Of a stretch of DNA of 64,000 bases, positions 27,262 through 35,733 are shown one piece after another. Origin of the DNA: Rhizobacter sp. Root404 (GTDB lineage Bacteria; Pseudomonadota; Gammaproteobacteria; Burkholderiales; Burkholderiaceae_C); assembly GCF_001425865.1 (NCBI RefSeq), contig NZ_LMDS01000001.1, positions 659,486 through 723,485 of the forward strand, written 5' to 3'. The notes below the pieces were generated by a model, which was given only the letters and a program-made list of their open reading frames with translations, was not told where the DNA came from and ran no database searches. Numbering within the stretch: position 1 is the stretch's first letter; each line of letters begins with the position of its first letter. Both the position numbers and the translations under genes were made by a program.

Positions 27262-28023
27262 TCAGCCCAGCGACAGCAGCTTGCCGCGCTTCTGGGTCTG
27301 GTCGATGAAGCGCTGCAGCGCACGCTGCGCGGCCGGGTCGACCCGCACGAATTCACACCCCAGCCGCACGCCGTTGGCATCGGTGTTCAGCGAGGTGACG
27401 TGCTGCAGGCGCAGGTCCACGTGGAAACGGGTGTCGGCGTCGAGCTCGATCTCGACCTGGTTGATCAGCCCGCCGACCTGCATCGGCGGCACGTCCTCGG
27501 GCAGCAGCAGCGCGCAGCCGCCGATGCTGACGTCGAGCACGCGCAGCGCGAGCTGCATCTCGGCAATGTCGGTGTGGCGCACGCGCGCGACCGGTTGCCC
27601 GCGCAGCAGCGGGCGCACGCGGTAGGCGCTGCGACGCTGGAAGCGAAAGACTTCGCGCGGGTAGCCGGCGCTGAGCACGCAGGCGCGCGCGCCGCGGACC
27701 AGCATCAGGCGGCTGAGGTCGAACTGGACCTTGACGCTGTCCAGGTAGCCGACCGCGACGACCTCGTCGCTCTCGAGCAGCGCGTTCAATGCCGGATCGG
27801 CGGCATCGACGCTGAAGCCGATCGAGCCGCGTCCGGCGTCGGTCGTCCACACCGTCGCCGCCACGCTGACGCCTTCACCGGCGTGCAGGTTGAGCTCGGC
27901 GTTGCCGTCGTACAGGCGGCGCAGCAGCGTGGCGATCTCGCCGGGCGCGGTGACGCGGAACTCGTCCAGCCCACCAGGCGCAGCGCCCAGCGCGTCGAGC
28001 GGCATCGGCAACGTTTCGAACAC
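27262..28023 (-). CDS. ycgR: YcgR-like flagellar brake protein (PilZ domain)
   Basis: This 253-residue cytoplasmic protein is predicted to bind c-di-GMP and slow the motor. The N-terminal half is a YcgR-N-like domain (residues about 20-125). The C-terminal PilZ domain contains the c-di-GMP-binding arginines in FQRRSAYRVRP and the D-x-S-x-x-G motif as DVSIGG. The start is the GTG at 28023, preceded by GAGGAG nine bases upstream. It follows fliT by 13 bases, so it should be transcribed from the sigma-28 promoter of fliS. Two GGDEF cyclase genes in the window could supply its ligand. Confidence 0.9.
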   Translation of the reverse strand: MFETLPMPLDALGAAPGGLDEFRVTAPGEIATLLRRLYDGNAELNLHAGEGVSVAATVWTTDAGRGSIGFSVDAADPALNALLESDEVVAVGYLDSVKVQFDLSRLMLVRGARACVLSAGYPREVFRFQRRSAYRVRPLLRGQPVARVRHTDIAEMQLALRVLDVSIGGCALLLPEDVPPMQVGGLINQVEIELDADTRFHVDLRLQHVTSLNTDANGVRLGCEFVRVDPAAQRALQRFIDQTQKRGKLLSLG

Positions 28024-28036
28024 GGCCGTGCGCTCC

Positions 28037-28384
28037 TCAGTGGAAGGTGGGGGTGCGGCCGGCGAGCAGCTCGTTCAGGTCGTCGAGCCACGGCTCGGCG
28101 AGCTGGCGCACCTCGGCGTCGTTGACGAGGATGCGCTGCATGATGCGCGACTTGAACTGCGCCTCTTCCTGCCCCAGCGGTTTCTCGCCGGCGGCGGTCT
28201 GCTTGAGCTGCGAGATCAGCAGCGCGCAGGCGCCTTCGAGCTTGAGCACCTCGTCCCAGTTGCCGACGCGGGCGGCGGCCAGCATGTCCTGGCTCGCCTT
28301 TTCGATGGCCTGGTAGTAGTTCAAGAGGGCGTTCTTCATGGTCGCGTCCCGGGTGACTGAAGCGGAAGGGGAAGTCGTGTTCAT
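28037..28384 (-). CDS. fliT: Flagellar chaperone FliT-like protein
   Basis: This 115-residue helical protein resembles FliT, the export chaperone for FliD, which in enterobacteria also binds FlhDC. It contains LLNYYQAIEKASQDMLAAAR and WDEVLKLEGACALLISQL, and ends in a conserved-looking DDLNELLAGRTP. The ATG at 28384 overlaps the fliS stop by four bases; a second ATG at 28339 is an alternative that begins closer to the usual FliT N-terminus. Assignment rests mainly on order (fliS-fliT) and size. Confidence 0.8.
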   Translation of the reverse strand: MNTTSPSASVTRDATMKNALLNYYQAIEKASQDMLAAARVGNWDEVLKLEGACALLISQLKQTAAGEKPLGQEEAQFKSRIMQRILVNDAEVRQLAEPWLDDLNELLAGRTPTFH

Positions 28385-28797
28385 GCCGAGCCGACCTGTC
28401 CGCCGATCGCGGTCCAGGCCGAGTAAATCGGGCGCATCAGGCGCTGGCACTCGTCGACCGCCGCCTCGTCGTTCTGCAGGTTGGCATGGGTCAGTCGCAC
28501 CGTGACGTACGCGTACAGGTCGCGCAGGTCTTTGGCGAGTTCGCCGCCGGCCTGCAGGTCGAGCGGGGCCTTCAGGCCTTCGTCGACGATGCGCGCGGCG
28601 CGGGCCAGCGAGCGGCACTTCTGTTCGACGTTGCCGGCGCGGATGTGGCCGCGGGCCTGCGAGCACGAATCGAAGAACCCTTCGAACAGCATCTCGACCA
28701 AGCGGTGCGGCGAGGCGGCGTCGACGCCGGTGTCGGTCTGCACCTTGTGGTACATCGTGGACATCGATTGCTGATGCGGGCGGCTCTGGGTGAACAT
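28381..28797 (-). CDS. fliS: Flagellin export chaperone FliS
   Basis: This 138-residue helical chaperone binds the C-terminus of flagellin and prevents premature polymerisation. Key motifs are YHKVQTDTGVDAASPHRLVE, then MLFEGFFDSC and the C-terminal LRDLYAYVTVRLTHANLQND. It is the first gene of fliST-ycgR, driven by a strong sigma-28 promoter 43-69 bases upstream, and is separated from fliD by a terminator. Confidence 0.95.
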   Translation of the reverse strand: MFTQSRPHQQSMSTMYHKVQTDTGVDAASPHRLVEMLFEGFFDSCSQARGHIRAGNVEQKCRSLARAARIVDEGLKAPLDLQAGGELAKDLRDLYAYVTVRLTHANLQNDEAAVDECQRLMRPIYSAWTAIGGQVGSA

Positions 28798-28839
28798 CGG
28801 TACTACTCCGGGGCAGGGTGGTGCGTCTGCGATGGTTCT

Positions 28840-28866
28840 TTATCGGCTGCGAAGCACGTCCCTTTA
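28840..28866 (-). promoter_or_regulatory. Sigma-28 (FliA) promoter of fliST-ycgR
   Basis: On the minus strand, TAAAG (28866-28862), 14 bases, then GCCGATAA (28847-28840) gives a near-perfect FliA promoter with standard spacing. The transcript is expected to start near 28833, about 36 bases before the fliS ATG. Confidence 0.88.
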
Positions 28867-28916
28867 GAGGTGCGCGGGCCTGCTTTTCATGCGTCTGCGC
28901 GGGCCGGGCGCCCAAT

Positions 28917-28942
28917 GCAAACCGCCCGGCGGGACCGGGCGG
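28917..28942 (-). terminator. Terminator after fliD
   Basis: A stem CCGCCCGG / CCGGGCGG with a five-base loop is followed on the minus strand by TTTGC. The T tract is short, but the position, between the fliD stop and the fliS promoter, supports a terminator. Confidence 0.6.
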
Positions 28943-28973
28943 CATGGCGGGCGATCCGGTGCGTGCGCACCGC

Positions 28974-30392
28974 TCAGGCCGTGCTCTTGTTCCAGTTCGT
29001 GATCTGCTGCTGCACGTAGTTGGAGAGGCCGTTCAGCGTGTTCATCTGGGTGTCGAGCGCTGAATACTGGGCCCGCAGGCGTGCCTCGGTCCGCGTCACG
29101 CGGTCCTCGAGCTGGCTCTGCCGCGTCTGGTTCAGGTCGAGCCGGTGCTGCAGGCCGTCGGTGCGCGATTGCAGCGTTCCGTCGAAGGCCAGCATGCGGT
29201 CGGTCAGCTTGCGCATCTGCAGCACGACGCCGTCGTTGGCCGGCGTCACCGGGTCGCTGTTGGCGAACACCTTGCGCAGCTGGTCGAGGTTGGCCAGGCC
29301 GTTGTTCAGCTTGGTGTCGTTGACGCTGATCGAGCCGTCGGACTTGACGTCGAAGCCGATGTCCGAGAGCCGTCCGAACATCGACGACGCGCCGCTGGTG
29401 GTGCCGAGCATATTGCGCAGTTGCGTGCGCAAGCCCCACGCGGCGCTGTCGCCCTGCAGCGCACCGGCGGTCTTGGTCGCGGCGTCGTACTTGGTCTGCG
29501 CGGCCAGCATGGAGTTGACGTCGTTGTACGCCGTCACGAAGGCGGTGATCTTAGTCTTGATCGCGTCCGCGTCGTTGGCGGCGACGATCTGCACCGGCGC
29601 AGTCGTGACCTTGGACAGCGTCAGCGTGACACCGTCGATCACGCCCGACAGCGTGTTGCTGGCCGAGCGCACCGGCAGGTTGTCGATCGTCGCGATCGCG
29701 TCGGCGGCCGGCCGCGCGAGCGTCATCGCCGAGGTGCCGCCCGGGTCGTAGGCGAGGGCGGACAAGCCGCCGCCGCCGGTGTCGGTCACGCCGATCTGGA
29801 AGCCGTTGACTTCGCCGGTGGCGCTGGAACGCAGCACCAGCCGGGTGCCGGTCGAATCGGTCAGCACCGAGGCGGTGACGCCGGCGTTGGCGTTGTTGAT
29901 CGCGTCGCGCACCTGCGCGAGCGTCTTGGCGCCGGGGCCGATCGTGATGTCGACGGCCGTTGCGCCGGCCTTGGCCGCGAAGCCGCCGCCCGCCCAGCTG
30001 CCGAGCTGCACGTGCAGCGTGCCTTCGCCGATCACGGCGTCGGCCGAGGCGTAGCTGCTCGCCGTGGCGACGGACTGGCCCGACGCGAGCGACGTCACCT
30101 GCACTTGGTAGCTGCCGGCGCGGGTGGTGGAATCGGTGGCGACGCCGACCGACGCGGGATCGCTGGACGTGCCGGCGGTCTGCGTCCAGGTGGTGGACTG
30201 GCTCAACGCGGCGCTCGCGCTCTGCAGCGCCGAGAGCTTGGACTGCAGTTGGCCGTAGACCGACAGCTGCGACTGGACGTCGGTGGCCTGCTTCTGCAGC
30301 GTCGTGATCGGCTGCCGCTCGATGGCCACCAGCTGCGTCACGATGCTGTTCACATCGAGGCCGCTGCCGATGCCGGGCGATGACACTGCCAT
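28974..30392 (-). CDS. fliD: Flagellar filament cap protein FliD
   Basis: This 472-residue protein caps the filament and helps flagellin polymerise. The N-terminal signature GIGSGLDVNSIVTQLVAIER and the C-terminal helix region LRAQYSALDTQMNTLNGLSN are typical. The middle (about residues 80-380) forms the variable head domains. It has its own sigma-28 promoter just upstream and a terminator downstream. The window's FliT-like chaperone is its expected partner. Confidence 0.95.
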   Translation of the reverse strand: MAVSSPGIGSGLDVNSIVTQLVAIERQPITTLQKQATDVQSQLSVYGQLQSKLSALQSASAALSQSTTWTQTAGTSSDPASVGVATDSTTRAGSYQVQVTSLASGQSVATASSYASADAVIGEGTLHVQLGSWAGGGFAAKAGATAVDITIGPGAKTLAQVRDAINNANAGVTASVLTDSTGTRLVLRSSATGEVNGFQIGVTDTGGGGLSALAYDPGGTSAMTLARPAADAIATIDNLPVRSASNTLSGVIDGVTLTLSKVTTAPVQIVAANDADAIKTKITAFVTAYNDVNSMLAAQTKYDAATKTAGALQGDSAAWGLRTQLRNMLGTTSGASSMFGRLSDIGFDVKSDGSISVNDTKLNNGLANLDQLRKVFANSDPVTPANDGVVLQMRKLTDRMLAFDGTLQSRTDGLQHRLDLNQTRQSQLEDRVTRTEARLRAQYSALDTQMNTLNGLSNYVQQQITNWNKSTA

Positions 30393-30417
30393 GGGATTCT
30401 CCTGTTACGTCTCCCCA

Positions 30418-30444
30418 CTATCGGCCGGCAAGGCGCCGGCTTGA
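30418..30444 (-). promoter_or_regulatory. Sigma-28 (FliA) promoter of fliD
   Basis: On the minus strand, TCAAG (30444-30440), 14 bases, then GCCGATAG (30425-30418) matches the FliA consensus with standard spacing. The transcript would start near 30411, about 19 bases before the fliD ATG. The spacer also forms a GC-rich inverted repeat (GCCGGC), but without a T tract, so it is unlikely to be a terminator. Confidence 0.85.
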
Positions 30445-30471
30445 GGCGTGTCTTCAGCGAAACTGCGTCGA

Positions 30472-31293
30472 TCAGTTACGCAGCAGCGTCATGACCTGGC
30501 TCGGCACCTGGTTCGCCTGCGCGACCATCGCGGTGCCGGCCTGCTGCAGGATCTGGGCGCGCGACAGGGCGGCGGTCTCGGTCGCGAAATCGGCGTCCAT
30601 GATCCGGCCGCGGGCGGCGGAGGTGTTCTCCGAATAGGTCTGCAGCTGGCCGATCACGGCCTCGAAGCGGCCCTGCAGCGCGCCGGCATCGGCGCGGGCG
30701 GTGTTGACCAGGTCGAGGTCGGTGTCGGTGGCGGTCAGCACGGCGGTGGCGCCCGCCTGGGTGCTGATGTCGGCGGCTGCGTAGGCGGTCAGCGCAGTCA
30801 TGTCGAAGCTGACCGAGGCGTTGATCACGTCGCCGGCGTCGGCGCCGACCTGGAAGTTGGCCGAGGTCAGGCTGCCGTCGAGCAGGTTGACGCCGTTGAA
30901 CTTGGCGCCGTCGGCGACGCGGGCGATCTCAGCCACGAGCTGGGTCGCCTCGGCGTTCAGGTTGGTGCGGTCGGCGTCCGAGATCGAGCCGTTGGCGGAT
31001 TGCACCGCCAGTTCGCGGATGCGCTGCAGGCTATCGCCGATCTTGCCCATCGCGCCTTCAGCGGTCTGGAACATCGAGATGCCGTCGTTGGCATTGCGCA
31101 TCGCGACGTTCGAGCCGCGGACCTGGGCGTTCATGCGCTCGGCGATGGCGAGGCCGGCGGCGTCGTCCTTGGCCGAGTTGACCCGCAGGCCGGAAGACAG
31201 GCGCTGCATCGCGGTCGCGAGCGAGCTCTGCGAGGTCGACAGGTTGCGCTGAGCGTTCAGCGAAATGGTGTTCGTGTTGATCGTCATGGGCAT
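30472..31293 (-). CDS. fliC: Flagellin (copy 1)
   Basis: This 273-residue flagellin forms the filament. It consists only of the conserved D0/D1 regions: N-terminal LNAQRNLSTSQSSLATAMQR and LSSGLRVNSAKDDAAGLAIA, and C-terminal RIMDADFATETAALSRAQIL followed by QQAGTAMVAQANQVPSQVM. There is only a short central part instead of D2/D3, so the filament should be thin and smooth. It is nearly identical to the second flagellin 200 bases upstream. GGAG lies 8 bases before the ATG at 31293. No sigma-28 promoter was found in its upstream gap. Confidence 0.96.
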   Translation of the reverse strand: MPMTINTNTISLNAQRNLSTSQSSLATAMQRLSSGLRVNSAKDDAAGLAIAERMNAQVRGSNVAMRNANDGISMFQTAEGAMGKIGDSLQRIRELAVQSANGSISDADRTNLNAEATQLVAEIARVADGAKFNGVNLLDGSLTSANFQVGADAGDVINASVSFDMTALTAYAAADISTQAGATAVLTATDTDLDLVNTARADAGALQGRFEAVIGQLQTYSENTSAARGRIMDADFATETAALSRAQILQQAGTAMVAQANQVPSQVMTLLRN

Positions 31294-31447
31294 GGTCGTG
31301 ACTCCGGAAATGTTCCAAACGCTTCCGGCGACTCGCCGGCGACTTCAGGCCTGTGTCCACAGTGGGCCCGTGATCGCCATTCTTCAGCAGCCCGCGCCGG
31401 CCCGATCGCCGGAAACACGCCGTGAAAACACCCCAGATCCAGACACG

Positions 31448-31470
31448 AAAAAGCCGCCCCGGAGGGCGGC
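31448..31470 (-). terminator. Terminator after flagellin copy 2
   Basis: On the minus strand, GCCGCCC, a three-base loop, GGGGCGGC and TTTTTCG form a classical rho-independent terminator 30 bases beyond the flagellin stop. It should separate the two flagellin transcripts. Confidence 0.88.
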
Positions 31471-31500
31471 TCGTACTGGACAGCGCGTTCTTGCGGTCGA

Positions 31501-32319
31501 TCAGCGCAGCAGCGACATCACGGCGTTCGGCAGCTGGTTGGCTTGCGCGATCATCGCGCTGCCGGCCTGCTGCAGGATCTGGGCGCGCGACAGCGAGGCG
31601 GTTTCCGTCGCGAAGTCGGCGTCCATGATCCGGCCGCGGGCGGCCGAGGTGTTCTCGGCGTAGACCTGCAGCTGGCCGACGACGGCTTCGAAGCGGCCTT
31701 GCAGCGCGCCGGCATCGGCCCGGGCGGTGTTCAGCGTGTCGAGGTCGGTGTCGGTGGCGGTCAGCACGGCGGTGGCGCCGGCCTGGGTGCTGATGTCGGC
31801 GGCGGCATAGGCGCCCAGCGCGGTCATGTCGAAGCTGACGGTCGCGGTGATCACGTCGGTGGCATCGGCGCCGACCTGGAAGTCGGCCGTCGTCAGGCTG
31901 CCGTCGAGCAGGTTGACGCCGTTGAACTTGGCGCCGTCGGCGACGCGGGCGATTTCAGCCACGAGCTGGGTCGCTTCCGCGTTCAGGTTGGTGCGGTCGG
32001 CGTCCGAGATCGCGCCGTTGGCCGATTGCACGGCCAGTTCGCGGATGCGCTGCAGGCTGTCGCCGATCTTGCCCATCGCGCCTTCAGCGGTCTGGAACAT
32101 CGAGATGCCGTCGTTGGCATTGCGCATCGCGACGTTCGAGCCGCGGACCTGAGCGTTCATGCGCTCGGCGATGGCGAGGCCGGCGGCGTCGTCCTTGGCC
32201 GAGTTGACCCGCAGGCCGGAAGACAGGCGCTGCATCGCGGTTGCGAGCGAGCTCTGCGAGGTCGACAGGTTGCGCTGAGCGTTCAGCGAAATGATGTTGG
32301 TGTTGACGGACATGGTCAT
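31501..32319 (-). CDS. fliC: Flagellin (copy 2)
   Basis: This 272-residue flagellin is a close paralogue of copy 1, with the same D0/D1-only architecture. The start is ATG 32319, with GGAG 8 bases upstream; ATG 32313 (MSVNTNIISLNAQ) is an alternative. The longer frame extending to 32460 would cross the promoter and is not credible. It is the only flagellin gene with a recognisable sigma-28 promoter and its own strong terminator, so it is probably the main flagellin. Confidence 0.96.
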   Translation of the reverse strand: MTMSVNTNIISLNAQRNLSTSQSSLATAMQRLSSGLRVNSAKDDAAGLAIAERMNAQVRGSNVAMRNANDGISMFQTAEGAMGKIGDSLQRIRELAVQSANGAISDADRTNLNAEATQLVAEIARVADGAKFNGVNLLDGSLTTADFQVGADATDVITATVSFDMTALGAYAAADISTQAGATAVLTATDTDLDTLNTARADAGALQGRFEAVVGQLQVYAENTSAARGRIMDADFATETASLSRAQILQQAGSAMIAQANQLPNAVMSLLR

Positions 32320-32713
32320 GTGGAAATCTCCGAAAGTGGTGGTGAGACGGGTTGCCTGATGCCCGGCGTTTCGTCTGACTCCGGACCCCGGTTCGGATTG
32401 CTCGTCCCCGTTGGCTGGGTTATCGGGCAGGCTGTTTCGATACTTGAGGGGCCGTGTCAACAGAAATTTGCGACGCCATTCGCCGGCTGTTCAAAGCTTC
32501 ACGCTATGGCGGCCTGTCCGGGCTCGAAAACCGTGTCCGACGAGGGCGTGTAGGAAGTTCCCTGACAAGGTCCGCAGAAGAACATGGACTGAAGCGACAG
32601 AACTGACCCGATGTTTCGGTCCTGATCGTGTCTTCACAATTCGCTTCACGTTGAGACACAAGACCGAACACGGCGACACAACGTCCACAGACACACACCA
32701 CCCGGAGCAGACC
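32320..32713. other. Divergent regulatory region between flagellin copy 2 and flhDC
   Basis: This 394-base gene-free stretch separates the minus-strand flagellin from plus-strand flhD. The left part holds the sigma-28 promoter described separately. The right part (about 32,480-32,710) has lower GC than its neighbours and must contain the flhDC control region. I see no convincing sigma-70 or sigma-54 promoter there, only scattered TTC/TTG half-sites. CCGGAGCAG precedes the flhD ATG as a ribosome-binding site. Confidence 0.6.
32420..32447 (-). promoter_or_regulatory. Sigma-28 (FliA) promoter of flagellin copy 2
   Basis: On the minus strand, TCAAG (32447-32443), 15 bases, then CCCGATAA (32427-32420) resembles the FliA consensus with one extra spacer base. 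The transcript would start near 32413, leaving a leader of about 94 bases before the ATG at 32319. Confidence 0.72.
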
Positions 32714-33037
32714 ATGAACGCAGACCAGATCCTCACCGAAATTCGCGAAGCCAACCTGTCGTACCTGATGCTGGCCCAGAGCCTGATCCGTGCCGACAAG
32801 GAACAAGCCCTGTTCCGCCTGGGCGTCAGCGAGGAAAGCGCCGCGATGATCGCGCTGCTGACCCCCGCCCAGATGATGAAGGTCGCCTCCGGCAACACGC
32901 TGCTGTGTCGCTTCCGCATGGACGACGACCTGGTCTGGGGCCTGCTGACCAACCACGGCAAGGGCGCCGCCAACGACACCACCTCGCGCCTGCACGCTTC
33001 CATCCTGATGGCCGGCCGCCACCAGGAAGCCGCCTGA
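32714..33037 (+). CDS. flhD: Flagellar transcriptional activator FlhD
   Basis: This 107-residue protein forms the FlhD4C2 master activator with FlhC. It has the usual FlhD opening (DQILTEIREANLSYLMLAQS) and QALFRLGVSEESAAMIALLT. Start 32714 follows CCGGAGCAGACC; the longer frame upstream is non-coding. flhC follows after 35 bases. It activates flagellar class II operons, probably through the element found before fliL, flhB and flhA. Confidence 0.96.
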   Translation: MNADQILTEIREANLSYLMLAQSLIRADKEQALFRLGVSEESAAMIALLTPAQMMKVASGNTLLCRFRMDDDLVWGLLTNHGKGAANDTTSRLHASILMAGRHQEAA

Positions 33038-33072
33038 TCCTACTAATACGAAGCAAAGCCAGGAGCACGATC

Positions 33073-33609
33073 ATGCGCGTCAAGAGCATCCTCACCGAAG
33101 CCAAGCAGATCAGCCGTGCGGTCACGCTGATCAACCTCGGGGCCCGCCTGCAGGTCCTCGAGTCCGAGACCGACCTGTCCTACGAGCGCCTGCTGCGCCT
33201 GTACAAGGAAGTCTCGGGCAAGTCGCCCAGCAAGGGCCAGCTGCCGTTCTCGACCGACTGGTTCATGACCTGGCAGCCGAACATCCACGCCTCGCTGTTC
33301 CTGAACATCCACGAGTACCTGAACAAGGTCGCCGAGATGGACGAGATCGACACCGTCATCAAGGCCTACCAGCTCTACCAGGAGCAGACCCAGGCGCAAG
33401 GCCTGGAAGCGCTGCTCTCCGTGACCCGCGCCTGGCGCCTGGTCAAGTTCGTCGACAACGGCATGCTGACGATGACCAAGTGCTCCAAGTGCAGCGGCCA
33501 CTTCGTCACCCACCCGCACGAGATCGCCAAGCACTATGTGTGCGGCCTGTGCAGCCCCCCGGCGCGCGCCGGCAAGGGCAAGGCGGCCGGCGGCATCCAG
33601 ATGCACTGA
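33073..33609 (+). CDS. flhC: Flagellar transcriptional activator FlhC
   Basis: This 178-residue DNA-binding partner of FlhD has the zinc-binding cysteines CSKC and CGLC near the C-terminus (about residues 139-160). The N-terminal helices SRAVTLINLGARLQVLESET and LPFSTDWFMTWQPNIHASLF are typical. AGGAG lies 8 bases before the ATG at 33073. A strong terminator follows about 95 bases after the stop. Confidence 0.96.
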   Translation: MRVKSILTEAKQISRAVTLINLGARLQVLESETDLSYERLLRLYKEVSGKSPSKGQLPFSTDWFMTWQPNIHASLFLNIHEYLNKVAEMDEIDTVIKAYQLYQEQTQAQGLEALLSVTRAWRLVKFVDNGMLTMTKCSKCSGHFVTHPHEIAKHYVCGLCSPPARAGKGKAAGGIQMH

Positions 33610-33704
33610 TTCCGCTCAAGTCTGGCGGCCGACGGCCGATAGACCTGACAACGTTTCGATTTTCATTGCTTGTCTCCTCCTGGCACATTCATGTGTCTTT
33701 TCAA

Positions 33705-33730
33705 ACGGGCCTCTCGGGGCCCGTTTTTTT
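33705..33730 (+). terminator. Terminator after flhDC
   Basis: ACGGGCC, a six-base loop, GGCCCGT and a run of seven T form a strong rho-independent terminator that isolates flhDC from motA. Confidence 0.92.
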
Positions 33731-33788
33731 ATTGGGCGGTCAATTCGGCGTTGATGTGCGGTTCGTGTCCGGGGCGCCGGCACCACAC

Positions 33789-33815
33789 TCAAGACCGAAC
33801 ATCCCGCGCCGATAA
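33789..33815 (+). promoter_or_regulatory. Sigma-28 (FliA) promoter of motAB
   Basis: TCAAG (33789-33793), 14 bases, then GCCGATAA (33808-33815) is a near-perfect FliA promoter. The transcript is expected to start near 33822, about 50 bases before the motA ATG, and may continue through motB, cheY and cheZ. Confidence 0.9.
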
Positions 33816-33872
33816 AAAGGCAGGGCAGGGCACGCCGAAGTTGGTGTGTCTCCACATTCGGACCTTCACACC

Positions 33873-34733
33873 ATGTTTGTTCTCGTCGGCTGGGGCCTCG
33901 CGCTGGCCTGCATCTTCGGGGTCTACATCGCACACGGTGGCAACATCGCGGTGATCCTGCATGCGTTGCCGTTCGAGCTGATCACGATCCTCGGCGCCGC
34001 GCTCGGCGCGTTCCTCGCGAACAACCAGATGAAGGTCGTCAAGGCGTCGCTGGCCGGCCTCGGGCGCTGCTTCAAGGGCAGCAAGTACAGCAAGGCGCGC
34101 TACATGGAAATGATGGCGCTGCTCTACGACATCCTGCAGAAGGCCCGCAAGGAAGGCCTGATGTCGATCGAGAAGGACGTCGAGGAGCCGCACAACTCGG
34201 CGATCTTCCAGAAGTACTCGGTGGTCGGCAGCGACCACCACGTGGTCGAGTTCATCACCGACTACCTGCGCATGATGGTCTCGGGCAACCTGAACGCCCA
34301 CGAGATCGAATCGCTGATGGACAGCGAGATCGAGACCCACCACAACGAGGAACACGCGGCCGTCGCCGCGATCGCGCGCCTGGCCGGCGGCCTGCCGGCG
34401 TTCGGCATCGTCGCCGCGGTGCTCGGCGTGGTCAACACGATGGGCTCGGTCGGCCAGCCGCCGGCGGTGCTCGGCGGCATGATCGGCTCGGCGCTGGTCG
34501 GCACCTTCCTCGGCATCCTGTTGGCCTACGGCTTCGTCGAGCCGCTCGGCGGCCTGCTGGAGCAGAAGGTCGAGGACGGCTCCAAGGAACTGCAGTGCAT
34601 CAAGACCACGCTGCTCGCCAGCATGCAGGGCTACGCGCCGCAGGTGGCGGTGGAGTTCGGTCGCAAGGTCCTGTACTCCGGTGATCGGCCCACCTTCGCC
34701 GAGCTCGAAGGCCATGTGAAGGGCAAGAAGTAA
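33873..34733 (+). CDS. motA: Flagellar motor stator protein MotA
   Basis: This 286-residue inner-membrane stator subunit has four transmembrane helices and a cytoplasmic domain that presses on FliG. It opens with LVGWGLALACIFGVYIAHGG, and the loop contains ARYMEMMALLYDILQKARKE. The membrane helix pair in the C-terminal half includes RLAGGLPAFGIVAAVLGVVN and GGMIGSALVGTFLGILLAYG. The start at 33873 gives the normal length. It overlaps motB by one base (TAATG) and is driven by a sigma-28 promoter. Confidence 0.96.
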   Translation: MFVLVGWGLALACIFGVYIAHGGNIAVILHALPFELITILGAALGAFLANNQMKVVKASLAGLGRCFKGSKYSKARYMEMMALLYDILQKARKEGLMSIEKDVEEPHNSAIFQKYSVVGSDHHVVEFITDYLRMMVSGNLNAHEIESLMDSEIETHHNEEHAAVAAIARLAGGLPAFGIVAAVLGVVNTMGSVGQPPAVLGGMIGSALVGTFLGILLAYGFVEPLGGLLEQKVEDGSKELQCIKTTLLASMQGYAPQVAVEFGRKVLYSGDRPTFAELEGHVKGKK

Positions 34734-35686
34734 TGTCCGGCGATTCCAAGAAGCTCCAACCGATCATCATCAAGAAGATCAAGAAGGGCGGCCATGCGGC
34801 CCATGGCGGCGCGTGGAAGATCGCGTATGCCGACTTCGTGACCGCGATGATGGCGTTCTTCCTGCTGATGTGGCTGCTCGGGTCGACAACCGAAGGCGAC
34901 AAGAAGGGCATCGCCGATTTCTTCAACGCGCCGCTGAAGGTCTCGATGATGGGCGGCGGCACGACCTCCGGCGATTCGTCCAGCGTGGTCAAGGGCGGCG
35001 GGACCGACCTCACGCGCACCGACGGCCAGGTCAAGAAGGGTGATGTCGAAGCCAAGAACCGCACCGTCCAGCTCAAGGCGCTGAAGGCCGACCAGCGGCG
35101 CGCCGAGGCGGCCCGGCTCGAAACGCTGAAGAAGCGGGTCGAGGACGTGCTGGCGGCGAACCCCAAGCTGGCGGCGATGAAGTCGCAGATCCGCCTGGAG
35201 ATGACGCGCGACGGGCTGCGCATCCAGATCGTCGACGAGCAGAACCGGCCGATGTTCGACAGTGGCAGCGCAGTCGTCAAACCCTACATGCGCGACCTGC
35301 TGCGCGAGATCGGCGGCGTGCTCGCCGAAGTGCCGAACCGCCTGACGCTCGAGGGCCACACCGACGCGCAGCCGTTCGGCGCCGGCGAGCGCGGCTACAG
35401 CAACTGGGAGCTCTCGAGCGACCGCGCGAACGCCTCGCGCCGCGAGCTCGGCACCGGTGGGCTGCCCGAGGACCGCGTGCTGCTGGTGCAGGGCCTGGCC
35501 TCGAGCGTCCTGTTCGAGCCGAACGAGCCGACCAGTCCGGTGAACCGGCGCATCAGCATCATCGTGATGAACCGCGAGGCCGAGGACCGGCTGCTGCGCC
35601 TGAAGCCCGACGACGTCGAGGAAGCCACGGAGACCCTCAAGGAAGCCGTCGCGACGCCCTCAATTACCCCCCCGATCACCCGATAA
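34733..35686 (+). CDS. motB: Flagellar motor stator protein MotB
   Basis: This 317-residue protein has a short cytoplasmic start, one transmembrane helix carrying the proton-binding Asp34 ([20 protein letters not shown]), and a C-terminal OmpA-like peptidoglycan-binding domain ([14 protein letters not shown] and [16 protein letters not shown]). It anchors MotA to the cell wall. It is translationally coupled to motA. Confidence 0.96.
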   Translation: MSGDSKKLQPIIIKKIKKGGHAAHGGAWKIAYADFVTAMMAFFLLMWLLGSTTEGDKKGIADFFNAPLKVSMMGGGTTSGDSSSVVKGGGTDLTRTDGQVKKGDVEAKNRTVQLKALKADQRRAEAARLETLKKRVEDVLAANPKLAAMKSQIRLEMTRDGLRIQIVDEQNRPMFDSGSAVVKPYMRDLLREIGGVLAEVPNRLTLEGHTDAQPFGAGERGYSNWELSSDRANASRRELGTGGLPEDRVLLVQGLASSVLFEPNEPTSPVNRRISIIVMNREAEDRLLRLKPDDVEEATETLKEAVATPSITPPITR

Positions 35687-35733
35687 GGACCAGGTGCCCA
35701 TCGCGGCACCTGAACGACCCCGCGAGGAGCGCC

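Larger units (their letters stand above)
30472..32319. repeat. Tandem duplication of the flagellin gene
   Basis: The two flagellin genes are direct repeats of about 810 bases. Long stretches are identical at the DNA level, such as the codons for residues 17-70. Differences cluster in the central part (for example TSANFQVGADAGDVINASVS against TTADFQVGADATDVITATVS) and at the C-terminus. This points to recent duplication or gene conversion. Confidence 0.9.

Noticed and set aside
30423..30440. GC-rich inverted repeat after the first flagellin gene as a terminator
   Set aside because: It has no T tract and coincides with the spacer of the fliD sigma-28 promoter.
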